A DNA stretch of 64,000 nucleotides from JADKAV01 sp037045455 (GTDB lineage: Bacteria; Actinomycetota; Actinomycetes; S36-B12; UBA10799). The translations under genes and the position numbers were made by a program. Of the stretch, positions 1 through 8,454 are shown piece by piece (the stretch's first letter is position 1; each line of letters opens with the position of its first letter). The DNA lies in the NCBI GenBank assembly GCA_037045455.1, contig JBAOIN010000016.1, positions 496,001-560,000 on the forward strand. Reading direction: 5' to 3'. The notes below the pieces were generated by a model that was not told where the DNA came from, did no database searches, and was given only the letters and a program-made list of their open reading frames with translations.

Positions 1-1316
1 AGCGGTTCGGCTGGATTCAGCACGCCGTCGAGGCCGCAACTCGTACGCCCGCGGCCGAGAAGCACACCTGGTCTGATCGCATCGATCGCTGGGCGACAGC
101 CCCCTGGATCGGTCCGCTGATCTTCCTTGCCGTCATGTGGGCTGTCTTCCAGCTGACGACCAGCGTCGCGGCGCCACTTCAAGACGCGCTCGACCAGTTC
201 TTCACCGGCCCCGTCAGTACTGCAGCCATCTCCGTGCTCGGAGCCGTCGGACTCGGCGACTCGTGGGTGCAGTCGTTCGTCGTCGACGGCTTGATCGGCG
301 GCGTCGGCATGCTGCTCACGTTCGTGCCGCTGATGGCCATCATGTTCGTGCTGCTCGCGCTGCTCGAGGACTCCGGGTACATGGCGCGGGCGGCTGTTGT
401 GACTGACCGCACCATGCGGATGATCGGCCTGCCCGGACGGGCGTTCCTGCCGCTCATCGTCGGCTTCGGGTGCAACGTCCCCGCGATCAGCGCCACGCGC
501 GTGCTGCCGGACTCCCGGCACCGGATCCTGACCGCGCTGCTGGTGCCGTTCACTTCCTGCTCGGCACGCCTGGCCGTGTACGTGATGATGGCCGCGACGT
601 TCTTCCCCGACGATGCCGGCAACGTCGTGTTCGCCATGTACGTCATCTCGATCCTTTTCGTGGTCGTGGTTGGCATGGCATTGCGCCGGACGTTGTGGCG
701 GACGATGGGCAGCGAGCCGTTGCTGCTGGACCTGCCCCCGTACCAGCTGCCGCACCTGCGACTGCTCGGCATCGTCGCGTGGGGGCGCTTGCGCGGCTTC
801 CTGAAGACCGCCAGCGGCATCATCGTCGCCACGGTGGCCGCCGTTTGGCTGCTGCAGTCGGTGCCGGTCGGCGGGCAGGGTTCTTTTGCAAACGTGCCTG
901 TTCAGGACAGTGCCTACGCGACCATGGCCCGCGGAATCAGCCCGATCTTCGCGCCGGCCGGCTTCGGGAACTGGGAGGCAACCGGCGCGCTGGCAGTCGG
1001 CTTCGTCGCCAAGGAAGCGGTCATTTCTTCTTGGGCGCAGACGTACGCCGTCGCGGAGCCGATGGATCTGCATTCCCCGGGGGATCTGGGCGAGGCGGTG
1101 CGGGCGGACTTCGCGGAGTCGTCCGGCGGGCACACGACGGCTGCCGTCTGGGCGTTCCTCATCTTCCTGCTCGCGTACACGCCGTGTGTGGCGACGCTGG
1201 CGACTCAGTGGCGTGAGATCGGCCGCAAGTGGACGTTCTTCGGAGTCGCAATGCAGTTCACGGTTGCCTGGATCGTCGCCGTCACCGTGTTTCAGATCGG
1301 CAGGATGCTCACATGA
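1..1316 (+). CDS. feoB: Ferrous iron transporter FeoB, C-terminal part (5' end outside window)
   Basis: FeoB is the inner-membrane GTP-driven Fe(II) importer. The frame is open from the first bases of the window, so about 438 C-terminal residues are present and the N-terminal G domain lies upstream. The membrane gate motifs are clear: EDSGYMARAA, GCNVPAISATR with its conserved Cys, the second gate motif PFTSCSARLAVY, and VGFVAKEAVISSW. Several hydrophobic segments follow, ending in IVAVTVFQIGRM. The stop overlaps the start of the next gene (ATGA), as expected for a feoB-feoC pair. Family assignment is firm; only the truncation limits the description. Confidence 0.95.
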   Translation, partial: RFGWIQHAVEAATRTPAAEKHTWSDRIDRWATAPWIGPLIFLAVMWAVFQLTTSVAAPLQDALDQFFTGPVSTAAISVLGAVGLGDSWVQSFVVDGLIGGVGMLLTFVPLMAIMFVLLALLEDSGYMARAAVVTDRTMRMIGLPGRAFLPLIVGFGCNVPAISATRVLPDSRHRILTALLVPFTSCSARLAVYVMMAATFFPDDAGNVVFAMYVISILFVVVVGMALRRTLWRTMGSEPLLLDLPPYQLPHLRLLGIVAWGRLRGFLKTASGIIVATVAAVWLLQSVPVGGQGSFANVPVQDSAYATMARGISPIFAPAGFGNWEATGALAVGFVAKEAVISSWAQTYAVAEPMDLHSPGDLGEAVRADFAESSGGHTTAAVWAFLIFLLAYTPCVATLATQWREIGRKWTFFGVAMQFTVAWIVAVTVFQIGRMLT

Positions 1317-1561
1317 GCGGCGGCCCGCTGCGCTCTGTGCTCGCCGCTGTCGACGGAGGGGCACTGACGGTTCTGGAGATCCGCTGCCAGACCGGGTTGT
1401 CCGACGAAATGGTGCGTTCCGCCCTTGAGCAACTGCAGCGGATGGGCATGCTGACAGCCGAACAGGTGGCGGTGGGATGCCCACCGGCCGGCTGCGGGGG
1501 CTGCGCGGTCACGTCCTCATGCCAGCCGGGGCTGATCGGGTTGTCGCGGGTGGCCGGTTGA
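1313..1561 (+). CDS. FeoC-like winged-helix protein with four-cysteine cluster motif
   Basis: A protein of 82 residues whose ATG overlaps the feoB stop by four bases. The first 55 residues read like a small winged helix (VLEIRCQTGLSDEMVRSALE, then LQRMGMLTA). They are followed by four cysteines in CPPAGCGGCAVTSSC, spacing C-x4-C-x2-C-x5-C. FeoC proteins of gamma-proteobacteria carry a comparable cysteine group that can hold an Fe-S cluster and influence FeoB. The role here, iron or oxygen sensing next to FeoB, is inferred from motif and position. An inverted repeat 38 nt downstream probably ends the transcript. Confidence 0.8.
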   Translation: MSGGPLRSVLAAVDGGALTVLEIRCQTGLSDEMVRSALEQLQRMGMLTAEQVAVGCPPAGCGGCAVTSSCQPGLIGLSRVAG

Positions 1562-1598
1562 TGGCTGAGCGCCAGCCGGTGCGTCAAGTCCGCAATCC

Positions 1599-1677
1599 GT
1601 GAGCACTCTGGACATCGGTTAGCGTTCCGGGCGCCAAAACCCCGTCCGTAGTGCTAACCGATGCCCGGAATGCTCAC
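1599..1677. terminator. Inverted repeat between convergent feoC and DUF2804 genes
   Basis: Two 25-nt arms (1599-1623 and 1653-1677) are reverse complements with three mismatches, around a 29-nt loop. The inner part of each arm carries CATCGGTTAG or its complement, which also occurs in the inverted repeats at 9724-9802 and 16297-16376. It lies between two converging genes, so it can end transcription from both sides. There is no clear T-run, so an intrinsic terminator is inferred from position and stem strength. Confidence 0.65.
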
Positions 1678-1708
1678 CGATCGGCGCAGATTCAGGCTCA
1701 TCCGGGCT

Positions 1709-2761
1709 CTACCAGAGCGTGTCCTGGTTCTCCACAACCCCAGGCATGTTCTCCACGACGACCGGCCCCACAGTGCCAGTGAACTCACCGACCGGCTGCA
1801 GGAAGCGGCTGCGGATGACGCCGAGGTTCAGCGATTCCCGGTGCACTCCGATCGGCTGGAACGCGAGCTCTACTTCACCGTCAGCGGTGGCCACCCGCCA
1901 CGGTTTGGCCGGGTCGTCCGCGTCGTAGTCGATCGTGGCGTCCGGGTCTAGCGCGTGCAACGCCCCGTCCAGCCACAGCGAGTTCTCCCGGCACGCCCCA
2001 TCCAGCCCTGAGAAGCCGGACGTGAGGTTCATGCCGATCGGCCGGCCGTCGGGCAACTGGCCGCTGAAGAACGCCCAGCGCCAGTGTGTGTGTCGCGGCA
2101 GGTGGCCGCTGGTGTAGTCGAAACCTCCCACGCCCCGGATCGAGAACCGGTGGACGAATCCGCCGAGCCGCACCGTGACGCTGCCGGTCACCGGAAGGGC
2201 GGCGTTCTTGCCGGTGGTGGACACCGATGTCGGCTCGGTCTGTAGTTCCGAAATCACGGTGAGTGCCGGCTGCGCGGCGATGTCGAACGTCAAATCCAGA
2301 TCCACGGCCGGCTTGCCGATCGCGGGTAGCCCGACCGGGGAACCGATCTTCGCCCGGACCCGCAGCGTGTCGTCCTCGGTCCGCATCCAGACGTCCGAGC
2401 CGGGCATCCGGTAGCGGCTGGCGTGACCGTTGCCCGGGCGGTCGTTGATGCTGATCAGTGGACGCAATCCGCCCGGACGACTGATGTCGGCAAGGAGGTG
2501 GCCGGTGCGGCGGTCGGCGATCGTGAGAAAGGTAGTGCCGGTGGGCCCGGCGTCGACGATGGCACAGGTGACGATGATCTCGTCGGTGGCCGCGAACGTG
2601 TACATCCAGCGCTTGTGCCGCAAAAACTGCGAGACCGGCGCAGCAAGGCCGTCATGGGCCGGGGGAGTGAGAACCGCGCTCAAACCCTGGTAGTCGCCGA
2701 ACCGGGGACCGGTGGGCCCGAGCGAATGGACAGGTGCGGTGTAGCGGGTCTGCGTCGCCAT
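1709..2761 (-). CDS. DUF2804 family protein
   Basis: A soluble protein of 350 residues with no signal peptide or membrane segment. It fits DUF2804 in length and in its ending, where PVGEFTG is followed by GVVENQDTLW. The central RWAFFSGQLPDGRPIGMNL and GGFDYTSGH segments are also typical of the beta-rich family. The biochemical role of DUF2804 is unknown, though the fold is thought to resemble lipocalin-like carotenoid or lipid-modifying proteins. The ATG lies 7 nt after a TACCGT box (2769-2774, minus strand), so the message is probably leaderless. Confidence 0.85.
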   Translation of the reverse strand: MATQTRYTAPVHSLGPTGPRFGDYQGLSAVLTPPAHDGLAAPVSQFLRHKRWMYTFAATDEIIVTCAIVDAGPTGTTFLTIADRRTGHLLADISRPGGLRPLISINDRPGNGHASRYRMPGSDVWMRTEDDTLRVRAKIGSPVGLPAIGKPAVDLDLTFDIAAQPALTVISELQTEPTSVSTTGKNAALPVTGSVTVRLGGFVHRFSIRGVGGFDYTSGHLPRHTHWRWAFFSGQLPDGRPIGMNLTSGFSGLDGACRENSLWLDGALHALDPDATIDYDADDPAKPWRVATADGEVELAFQPIGVHRESLNLGVIRSRFLQPVGEFTGTVGPVVVENMPGVVENQDTLW

Positions 2762-2780
2762 GGTTCAAACGGTAGCCAGG

Positions 2781-3674
2781 TCACCCCAGCGGCTCTCGCA
2801 TGAGGACCTCTTGTGCCGCGGAAGCCACCAATGTGCCCTGCGCGGTGTAGAACTGCCCGGTGGCAAATCCGTGGCCTGCGCCCGAGATCGGCGACGTCGT
2901 CGCGAAGAGCAGCCAGTCATCTGCACGGAACGGATTGTGGAACCACATCGCGTGATCGATCGAGGCGACCTCAAGGTCGGTGTTCTCGTCGCTGCCGCCG
3001 TGATGGCCGAGCACCGTGCCCACCATGCTCAGATCGGAGAAGTAGGTCAACGCGCAGACGTGGTAGAGCGACGCATCGGGCAGCGGGCGGTCGGCGCGCA
3101 CCCACGCCATCCGGTCGAAGCGGCCGCCGGAATGCGCGTTCGCCCACTCGTGATCGAGGAAGCGGATGTCGATGAACTCGCGTTGCGGATACCCGTTGTC
3201 GGCCAGGGGTCCGGAGCGTCCCAGGCGTTCTGCGAGGTCCAATTTCGGCGTGTCCTCTGGCCGCGGCACAGAATCGATCCATCGTGCATCCGGCTGGTGA
3301 GCGGGTCCTTGCAGGTCCTGCTTGTAGGAGGCGGACATGGCGAAGATGGTCTTCCCGTATTGCACTGCGCGGACCCGGCGAGTGCTGAACGACCGCCCGT
3401 CCCGCAAACGGTCGACCATGTACACGATGTGGTCGGTGGTCGATCCTGCCCGCAGGAAGTAGGCATGCAGCGAGTGCACTGTGCGTCCTGGTTGTTCAAC
3501 CGTGGTGCCCGCGGCCACCAACGCCTGTGCCGCCACCTGCCCGCCGAACGCGCGCAAGGGGGATCCGGCGTGACACCAGCCCGTGAAGATGTCCTGGTCG
3601 ATCCGCTTGAGTGTCAGCCGCTCGACGAAGCCGAGGTCGGGCGGCGGTGCGTCTTCGAGGTCATGGACGGTCAC
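2781..3674 (-). CDS. tesB: Acyl-CoA thioesterase II (TesB-like)
   Basis: Hydrolyses acyl-CoA to free fatty acid and CoA in the cytoplasm. The 297 residues form the double hotdog fold of the family: an N-terminal hotdog with FGGQVAAQAL and VHSLHAYFLRAG, and a C-terminal hotdog with SIDHAMWFHNPFRADDW, whose Asp belongs to the Asp-Gln-Thr/Ser catalytic network. The usual length is about 290. I prefer the GTG at 3674 over an upstream in-frame TTG, because it lies exactly 6 nt after TACTGT (3681-3686, minus strand), the leaderless spacing seen at other genes here. The gene ends 19 nt upstream of the DUF2804 start and runs in the same direction. Confidence 0.92.
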   Translation of the reverse strand: MTVHDLEDAPPPDLGFVERLTLKRIDQDIFTGWCHAGSPLRAFGGQVAAQALVAAGTTVEQPGRTVHSLHAYFLRAGSTTDHIVYMVDRLRDGRSFSTRRVRAVQYGKTIFAMSASYKQDLQGPAHQPDARWIDSVPRPEDTPKLDLAERLGRSGPLADNGYPQREFIDIRFLDHEWANAHSGGRFDRMAWVRADRPLPDASLYHVCALTYFSDLSMVGTVLGHHGGSDENTDLEVASIDHAMWFHNPFRADDWLLFATTSPISGAGHGFATGQFYTAQGTLVASAAQEVLMREPLG

Positions 3675-3760
3675 GGTTGGACAGTAACGGCCCAAGCTGC
3701 GGGAGGGAATGTGAGTGACGGACCTCTAGGAGGCCGCTGAGTCGCACTTCCCTCGGGCCT

Positions 3761-4672
3761 TTAGTCGTGTGCCCCGTGCTCGTGCGCGGCGTGGTCCCGC
3801 GGTTCGACCTGGAACGTGGTGTGGTCGATGTCGAAGCACTCGCGCGCGCAATCCTGTAGCTGATCCAGCATGGAGGCCGGGCCGCACGCGTCGAGAGTGT
3901 CGGAATCCACCACGACGTGGGCGGTCAGCGCTGGCACACCCGAGGTGATCGTCCACACGTGAACGTCGTGGACGTCGACCACGCCGGGGACACCGCCGAG
4001 GTGCCGGCGAACGTCGGCCACATCGAGGTCTTCCGGCGCAGCCTCCAGCAGGATGCGCAACGCATCGCGCAGCAGGCGCAATGATCTTGGCAGGATCATC
4101 GCCGCGACCAGCAGGCTGGCGACGGGGTCGGCCCGCTCCCAGCCGGTCAGCATGATGACACCCGCTGCCGCTACCACCGCGACGGAACCCAGCAGATCGC
4201 CCAGCACCTCGAGGTAGGCGCCACGCACGTTGATCGACTCGTCCTTGCCGGCCATCAGAATGCGCAAGGACACGGCGTTGGCCAGCAGTCCGACGACGGC
4301 GAAGACCAGCATCAGTCCGGCCTCGACCGGCTCCGGGTGGATCAGTCGCTTGATGCCCTCCACGGCGACGTACCCACCGACCACGATCAGCAGCAGCGCG
4401 TTGAGCGCAGCCGCCAGGACCTCCAGCCGCTGCCAGCCGAACGTACGTCGCAGGCTCGGCGGGCGTTGGGCCATCGTGGCGGCGACCAGTGCCAGTGCCA
4501 CACCCAGAACGTCAGTGAGCACATGGCCTGCGTCGGCGAGCAGAGCCAGCGACCCGGTGATCCAGGCGCCAATGACCTCAAGCACGAACACACCCGCCGC
4601 GATGCCGAGCGCCCACGCGAGGCGACCCCGGTGGCGCCCGCCCGCGGTGACCGGTGCGTGATCGTGTCCCAC
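3761..4672 (-). CDS. Cation diffusion facilitator family transporter (Zn/Co/Cd efflux)
   Basis: A CDF-type metal/proton antiporter of about 303 residues. The short His-containing N-terminus is followed by roughly six membrane helices, then a cytoplasmic ferredoxin-like domain (VVDVHDVHVWTITSGVPAL) and a His-rich tail (HAAHEHGAHD). Metal-site motifs are LLADAGHVLTD on one helix and YLEVLGDLLGS on another. In the second the His of the common HxxxD is a Glu, a variant I recall from other actinobacterial members. GTG at 4672 is chosen because CAGACT (4679-4684, minus) lies 6 nt upstream. It is divergent from frr. The metal transported cannot be told from sequence. Confidence 0.9.
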   Translation of the reverse strand: MGHDHAPVTAGGRHRGRLAWALGIAAGVFVLEVIGAWITGSLALLADAGHVLTDVLGVALALVAATMAQRPPSLRRTFGWQRLEVLAAALNALLLIVVGGYVAVEGIKRLIHPEPVEAGLMLVFAVVGLLANAVSLRILMAGKDESINVRGAYLEVLGDLLGSVAVVAAAGVIMLTGWERADPVASLLVAAMILPRSLRLLRDALRILLEAAPEDLDVADVRRHLGGVPGVVDVHDVHVWTITSGVPALTAHVVVDSDTLDACGPASMLDQLQDCARECFDIDHTTFQVEPRDHAAHEHGAHD

Positions 4673-4727
4673 TGCACCAGTCTGCCCCGGTGTCACGTCC
4701 GAACGCCGCACGCGCCCCCGGAGCAAC

Positions 4728-4733
4728 TAGGCT
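4728..4733 (+). promoter_or_regulatory. Putative -10 element (TAGGCT) for frr-cdsA-rlmN
   Basis: TAGGCT lies 30 nt before the frr GTG, leaving a short leader with the Shine-Dalgarno AAGGAG. The same hexamer precedes proS, rimP, hisA and the YVTN surface-protein gene. No convincing -35 is visible. Confidence 0.5.
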
Positions 4734-4763
4734 GCCAGTAGCCCGCACGAAGGAGACCCGCGC

Positions 4764-5321
4764 GTGATTGACGACATCCTGCTCGAAGCCGAAGAGAAGA
4801 TGGAGAAGGCCATCTCCGTGGCCCGCGAGGACTTCGCGACCTTGCGCACCGGCCGGGTGAACCCGGCGATGTTCTCCAAGATCATGGTCGACTACTACGG
4901 CGCCCCGACGCCGCTCAATCAGCTCGCCTCGTTCCACGCGGCGGACGCCCGGATGATGCTGATCACGCCGTTCGACCGCAACTCGATCCATTCCGTGGAG
5001 AAGGCGATCCGCGACTCCGACCTCGGGGTGAACCCGGCCACCGACGGCAACGTCGTGCGCGTGGTGCTTCCGCAGCTGACCGAGGAGCGACGCCGGGAGT
5101 ACATCAAGGTCGCGCGGCACAAGGCCGAGGATGCGCGGGTCAGCATCCGCAACATCCGCCGGCAGGCCAAGGAATCGCTGGAGAAGATGAAGAAGGACGG
5201 CGAGGCCGGGGAGGACGACGTCAAGCGCGGACTGGCCCACCTCGAAGAGATCACCCACGAGCAGGTATCCGCGGTCGATGAGGTCCTGAAGCACAAAGAG
5301 GAAGAGCTCCTCGAGGTCTGA
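4764..5321 (+). CDS. frr: Ribosome recycling factor
   Basis: Splits post-termination ribosomes together with EF-G. The 185 residues match the normal length. The family signature is complete: LRTGRVNPAMF near residue 30, then PFDRNSIHSVEKAIRDSDLG, LPQLTEERRREYIKVAR and RNIRRQAKESLEK. The GTG start follows AAGGAG by 8 nt. The stop shares one base with the cdsA ATG (TGATG), so the two are translationally coupled. The upstream pyrH-tsf-rpsB genes usual in this neighbourhood are absent, because the divergent cation-efflux gene lies there. Confidence 0.97.
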   Translation: MIDDILLEAEEKMEKAISVAREDFATLRTGRVNPAMFSKIMVDYYGAPTPLNQLASFHAADARMMLITPFDRNSIHSVEKAIRDSDLGVNPATDGNVVRVVLPQLTEERRREYIKVARHKAEDARVSIRNIRRQAKESLEKMKKDGEAGEDDVKRGLAHLEEITHEQVSAVDEVLKHKEEELLEV

Positions 5322-6160
5322 TGAGCACCGAGGACACCGAGGTTCAACCGCCCCCCAGCCGCGCCGGGCGCAATCTGCCCATGGCGATCGCAGTGGGAGT
5401 CGGCCTCGGTGCGCTGGTGGTCGGTTCGCTGGTCTTCTACAAGTACCTGTTCGCACTTGTCGTCACCGGGGCGATTCTGGTCGCCGTGTGGGAGTTGTAC
5501 AACGCCTTCCTGCAAAACGACATCAAGATCGCCCGCAGCCCGCTGTTCCTGGTGGCTCTGGCCGGACCGACGCTGGCTTACCTCTTCGGCGTCGATGCCC
5601 ACATGACGGTGTTCGGCACCTTTGTGGTCGTCGCGCTCGCCTGGCGCATCCGGCGCGGCACCGACGGGTTCGTGAAGGACGCAACGGCTTCGTTGTTCGT
5701 CGCCTTCTACCTGCCGTTCATGGTCGGCTTCGTGATGCTCATGCTGCGCGAGCCCGATGGGGTCGCGAGGATCATCGCGTTCATCGGCATCACGGTCTGC
5801 AACGACGTCGGTGGCTACGCCGCCGGCGTGCTGTTCGGCAAGCACCCGATCGCCCCGCAGATCAGCCCGAAGAAGAGCTGGGAGGGTTTCGCGGGTTCGG
5901 TCATCTTCTCCATCGCAGTGTCGATCCCACTCTTCGCGATCGCGTTCGGCGCTCCGTGGTGGCAGGCCGTTGTGTTCGGGGCGATCATGCCGGTCACTGC
6001 GACTGCCGGGGACTTCATCGAGTCGGCCATCAAGCGCGACCTCGACGTCAAGGACATGTCCAACATCCTCCCCGGCCACGGCGGCCTGATGGACCGGCTC
6101 GACTCGCTGATTCCGAACGCGTTCGTGGCGTGGGCGCTACTGGGGTGGTTCCTCGGATGA
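5321..6160 (+). CDS. cdsA: Phosphatidate cytidylyltransferase (CDP-diacylglycerol synthase)
   Basis: Makes CDP-diacylglycerol from phosphatidic acid and CTP at the membrane, the branch point for phospholipid synthesis. The 279 residues hold about seven hydrophobic segments. The C-terminal family signature is present as KRDLDVKDMSNILPGHGGLM followed by DRLDS, and the earlier HPIAPQISPKKSWEGFAGS segment is also typical. The first 20 residues are hydrophilic. The stop overlaps the rlmN ATG (ATGA), giving a tight frr-cdsA-rlmN operon. Confidence 0.96.
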   Translation: MSTEDTEVQPPPSRAGRNLPMAIAVGVGLGALVVGSLVFYKYLFALVVTGAILVAVWELYNAFLQNDIKIARSPLFLVALAGPTLAYLFGVDAHMTVFGTFVVVALAWRIRRGTDGFVKDATASLFVAFYLPFMVGFVMLMLREPDGVARIIAFIGITVCNDVGGYAAGVLFGKHPIAPQISPKKSWEGFAGSVIFSIAVSIPLFAIAFGAPWWQAVVFGAIMPVTATAGDFIESAIKRDLDVKDMSNILPGHGGLMDRLDSLIPNAFVAWALLGWFLG

Positions 6161-7248
6161 CCCTGCCGCTGGTCATGGACGCCCCGCGTCGCGGCAAGCC
6201 CCCGCGGCATCTGCTGGACATGGACCTCGCCGCTCGCAAGGCCGCGGTCGAGGAGTTGGGTAGCAAGCCGTTCCGCGCCACACAGCTGAGCCGGCAGGTT
6301 CTGGTGCGGCATGTCGACTCGGTCGAGCAGTGCACCGATCTGGGGGAGGCGGATCGCCAGCGTCTGGCGCCGCTCCTACCTCCGTTGCTGACCGCCGCGA
6401 ACGTGCAGACTTGCGACGGCGATGCGACTCGCAAGACGCTGTGGCGGTTGCACGACGGGTCCCTCGTCGAGTCGGTGCTGATGCGCTATCCGAAGCGCAC
6501 CACGCTGTGCCTGTCCTCGCAGGCCGGCTGCGGGATGGCGTGTCCCTTCTGCGCCACAGGACAAGGCGGTCTGCAGCGCAACCTCAGCACAGCCGAGATC
6601 CTGGAGCAGGTCCGGGTGGCCGCCCGCGATGCTCAAGGCGGGCTGCTGGGCCAGCCGGCGCGGCTTTCCAACATCGTGTTCATGGGCATGGGCGAACCGC
6701 TGGCCAATTACAACACCGTGCTGGCTGCCGTACGCCGGATGATCGCCGAACCGCCGGAGGGCTTCGGCATGAGTGCTCGGGGGATCACGGTCTCGACCGT
6801 CGGGCTGGCGCCGCAGATCAGGCGGTTGGCGGGGGAGGGGCTGCCAGTCACCCTGGCGCTGTCGCTGCACGCCCCGGACGACGAACTGCGCGACGAGATC
6901 GTGCCGATCAACAACCGCTGGCCGGTCGCCGAGGTGCTGGATGCGGTCTGGGAGTACGCCGACCGCACGCGGCGCCGGGTGAGCATCGAGTACGCGCTGA
7001 TGCGCGACATCAATGACCAGGACTGGCGCGCCGACCTGCTCGGTGATCTGCTGCGCGGGCGGTTGGCGCATGTGAATGTGATCCCCCTGAACCCCACGCC
7101 GGGCAGTCGATGGACGGCCTCCACCCCTGAGCAGGAGGAGTCGTTCGTCGAGCATCTGCGTGCGCGCGGCGTGGCCGTCACGGTTCGCGACACCCGCGGC
7201 AGGGAGATCGACGGCGCGTGCGGGCAGTTGGCGGCCACCCAGCGCTGA
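6157..7248 (+). CDS. rlmN: 23S rRNA (adenine2503-C2)-methyltransferase RlmN
   Basis: A radical-SAM enzyme that methylates A2503 of 23S rRNA and A37 of some tRNAs. The 363 residues contain the radical-SAM cluster motif CGMACPFC and the SAM-binding GMGEPLANY. STVGLAPQIRRLA, LSLHAPDDELRDEIVPINNRW and HVNVIPLNPTPGS are also typical, as is a C-terminal VRDTRGREIDGACGQL holding the methyl-carrying Cys. The start overlaps the cdsA stop. A strong hairpin begins 10 nt after its stop and ends this operon. Confidence 0.97.
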   Translation: MTLPLVMDAPRRGKPPRHLLDMDLAARKAAVEELGSKPFRATQLSRQVLVRHVDSVEQCTDLGEADRQRLAPLLPPLLTAANVQTCDGDATRKTLWRLHDGSLVESVLMRYPKRTTLCLSSQAGCGMACPFCATGQGGLQRNLSTAEILEQVRVAARDAQGGLLGQPARLSNIVFMGMGEPLANYNTVLAAVRRMIAEPPEGFGMSARGITVSTVGLAPQIRRLAGEGLPVTLALSLHAPDDELRDEIVPINNRWPVAEVLDAVWEYADRTRRRVSIEYALMRDINDQDWRADLLGDLLRGRLAHVNVIPLNPTPGSRWTASTPEQEESFVEHLRARGVAVTVRDTRGREIDGACGQLAATQR

Positions 7249-7257
7249 CCCAGCGCT

Positions 7258-7298
7258 GATGTGCCGGGCGGGCGACAACCTTGCCGCCCTGGCACATC
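7258..7298. terminator. Stem-loop between rlmN and dxr
   Basis: The arms GATGTGCCGGGCGG (7258-7271) and CCGCCCTGGCACATC (7284-7298) pair along their length with one bulged base, enclosing a 12-nt loop. No T-run follows. Its position 10 nt after the rlmN stop and 14 nt before the dxr -10 box suggests it separates two transcription units. Confidence 0.7.
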
Positions 7299-7311
7299 GC
7301 ATCTCGCCTAC

Positions 7312-7326
7312 TACCCTGAGACCGTG
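7312..7326 (+). promoter_or_regulatory. Leaderless promoter of dxr
   Basis: TACCCT (7312-7317) is followed after six bases (GAGACC) by the GTG start of dxr at 7324. Transcription would therefore begin at or next to the start codon. No Shine-Dalgarno is present. Confidence 0.6.
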
Positions 7327-8454
7327 CGAGACATCGTCATCCTGGGCAGCACCGGAAGTATCGGCACGCAGGCGCTGGACGTGGTGACGCGCAACCCCGA
7401 CTGCTTCCGCGTGGTCGGGTTGGCGGCTGGCAGCAACGCCGAACTACTGGAAGAGCAGGCCCGGCGTTTCAACGTCCCGCACGTCGGAATTGCTTCTGGA
7501 GAGCTGGACGTTCCCGGCACAGTGCACGTCGGCCCGGACGCTGCGACTGAACTCGCCGGGCTCGGCGCGCACACCGTACTCAACGGCATCACCGGCGCGG
7601 TCGGATTGCGCCCGACACTGGCCGCCCTGGAAGCCGGCAGCGTGCTGGCGCTGGCCAACAAGGAGTCCCTGATCATCGGCGGCGAGCTGGTCACCGCCGC
7701 GGCGAAGCCCGACCAGATCGTGCCGGTCGACAGCGAGCATTCCGCTATAGCGCAATGCCTGCGCGGCGGACGTCGGGAGGAGGTCAGGCGGCTGCTGCTC
7801 ACGGCCAGCGGGGGGCCATTCCGCGGTCGCCCCCGCGAGGAACTCGAAAGCGTCACCGTGGAGCAGGCCCTTGCGCACCCCACCTGGGACATGGGGCCAG
7901 TCGTGACCATCAACTCCGCGACCTTGATGAACAAGGGCCTGGAACTCATCGAGGCGCACCTGCTGTTCGACATGCCGCTGGACCGGATCACCGTCGTGGT
8001 GCACCCGCAGTCGGTCGTCCACTCGATGGTGGAGTTCACCGACGGCAGCACCATCGCGCAGGCCAGTCCACCGGACATGCGGCTTCCCATCGCCCTGGGT
8101 TTGAGCTGGCCCGACCGGGTACCCGAAGCAGCACCCGCGTGTGACTGGACGCAGGCGGCGAACTGGACTTTCTACCCCCTGGATGACGAGGCGTTCCCGG
8201 CCGTGCGACTGGCGGCCCAGGCCGCGCAGACCGGCGGCGTGATGCCAGCCGTCCTCAACGCCGCGAACGAAGAATCCGTGCAGGCGTTCCGCGACCATCG
8301 GCTGGGATTCCTCGGTATCACCCGGGTGGTCGAACGGGTGATGGCAGCCCGCTCTGGCGTGGACACGGGTGACCGGGTGACACTGGAGTCAGTGATTGAT
8401 GCGGATGCCTGGGCGCGAAGTTGTGCCCGGGACGTGATCGAGGAGGCAGTGTGA
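7324..8454 (+). CDS. dxr: 1-deoxy-D-xylulose 5-phosphate reductoisomerase
   Basis: Second step of the MEP isoprenoid pathway: converts DXP to 2-C-methyl-D-erythritol 4-phosphate with NADPH and a divalent metal. The 376 residues begin with the Rossmann motif ILGSTGSIGTQALDVV. They contain ALANKESLIIGGELV and PVDSEHSAIAQCL (metal-binding Asp/Glu), then TASGGPFRG, HPTWDMG and NSATLMNKGLELIEAHLLF. The GTG start is set by the family N-terminus and the leaderless -10 box. The last codons overlap the site-2 protease GTG. The dxr-rip-ispG order is the conserved actinobacterial one and puts two MEP genes together. Confidence 0.97.
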   Translation: MRDIVILGSTGSIGTQALDVVTRNPDCFRVVGLAAGSNAELLEEQARRFNVPHVGIASGELDVPGTVHVGPDAATELAGLGAHTVLNGITGAVGLRPTLAALEAGSVLALANKESLIIGGELVTAAAKPDQIVPVDSEHSAIAQCLRGGRREEVRRLLLTASGGPFRGRPREELESVTVEQALAHPTWDMGPVVTINSATLMNKGLELIEAHLLFDMPLDRITVVVHPQSVVHSMVEFTDGSTIAQASPPDMRLPIALGLSWPDRVPEAAPACDWTQAANWTFYPLDDEAFPAVRLAAQAAQTGGVMPAVLNAANEESVQAFRDHRLGFLGITRVVERVMAARSGVDTGDRVTLESVIDADAWARSCARDVIEEAV

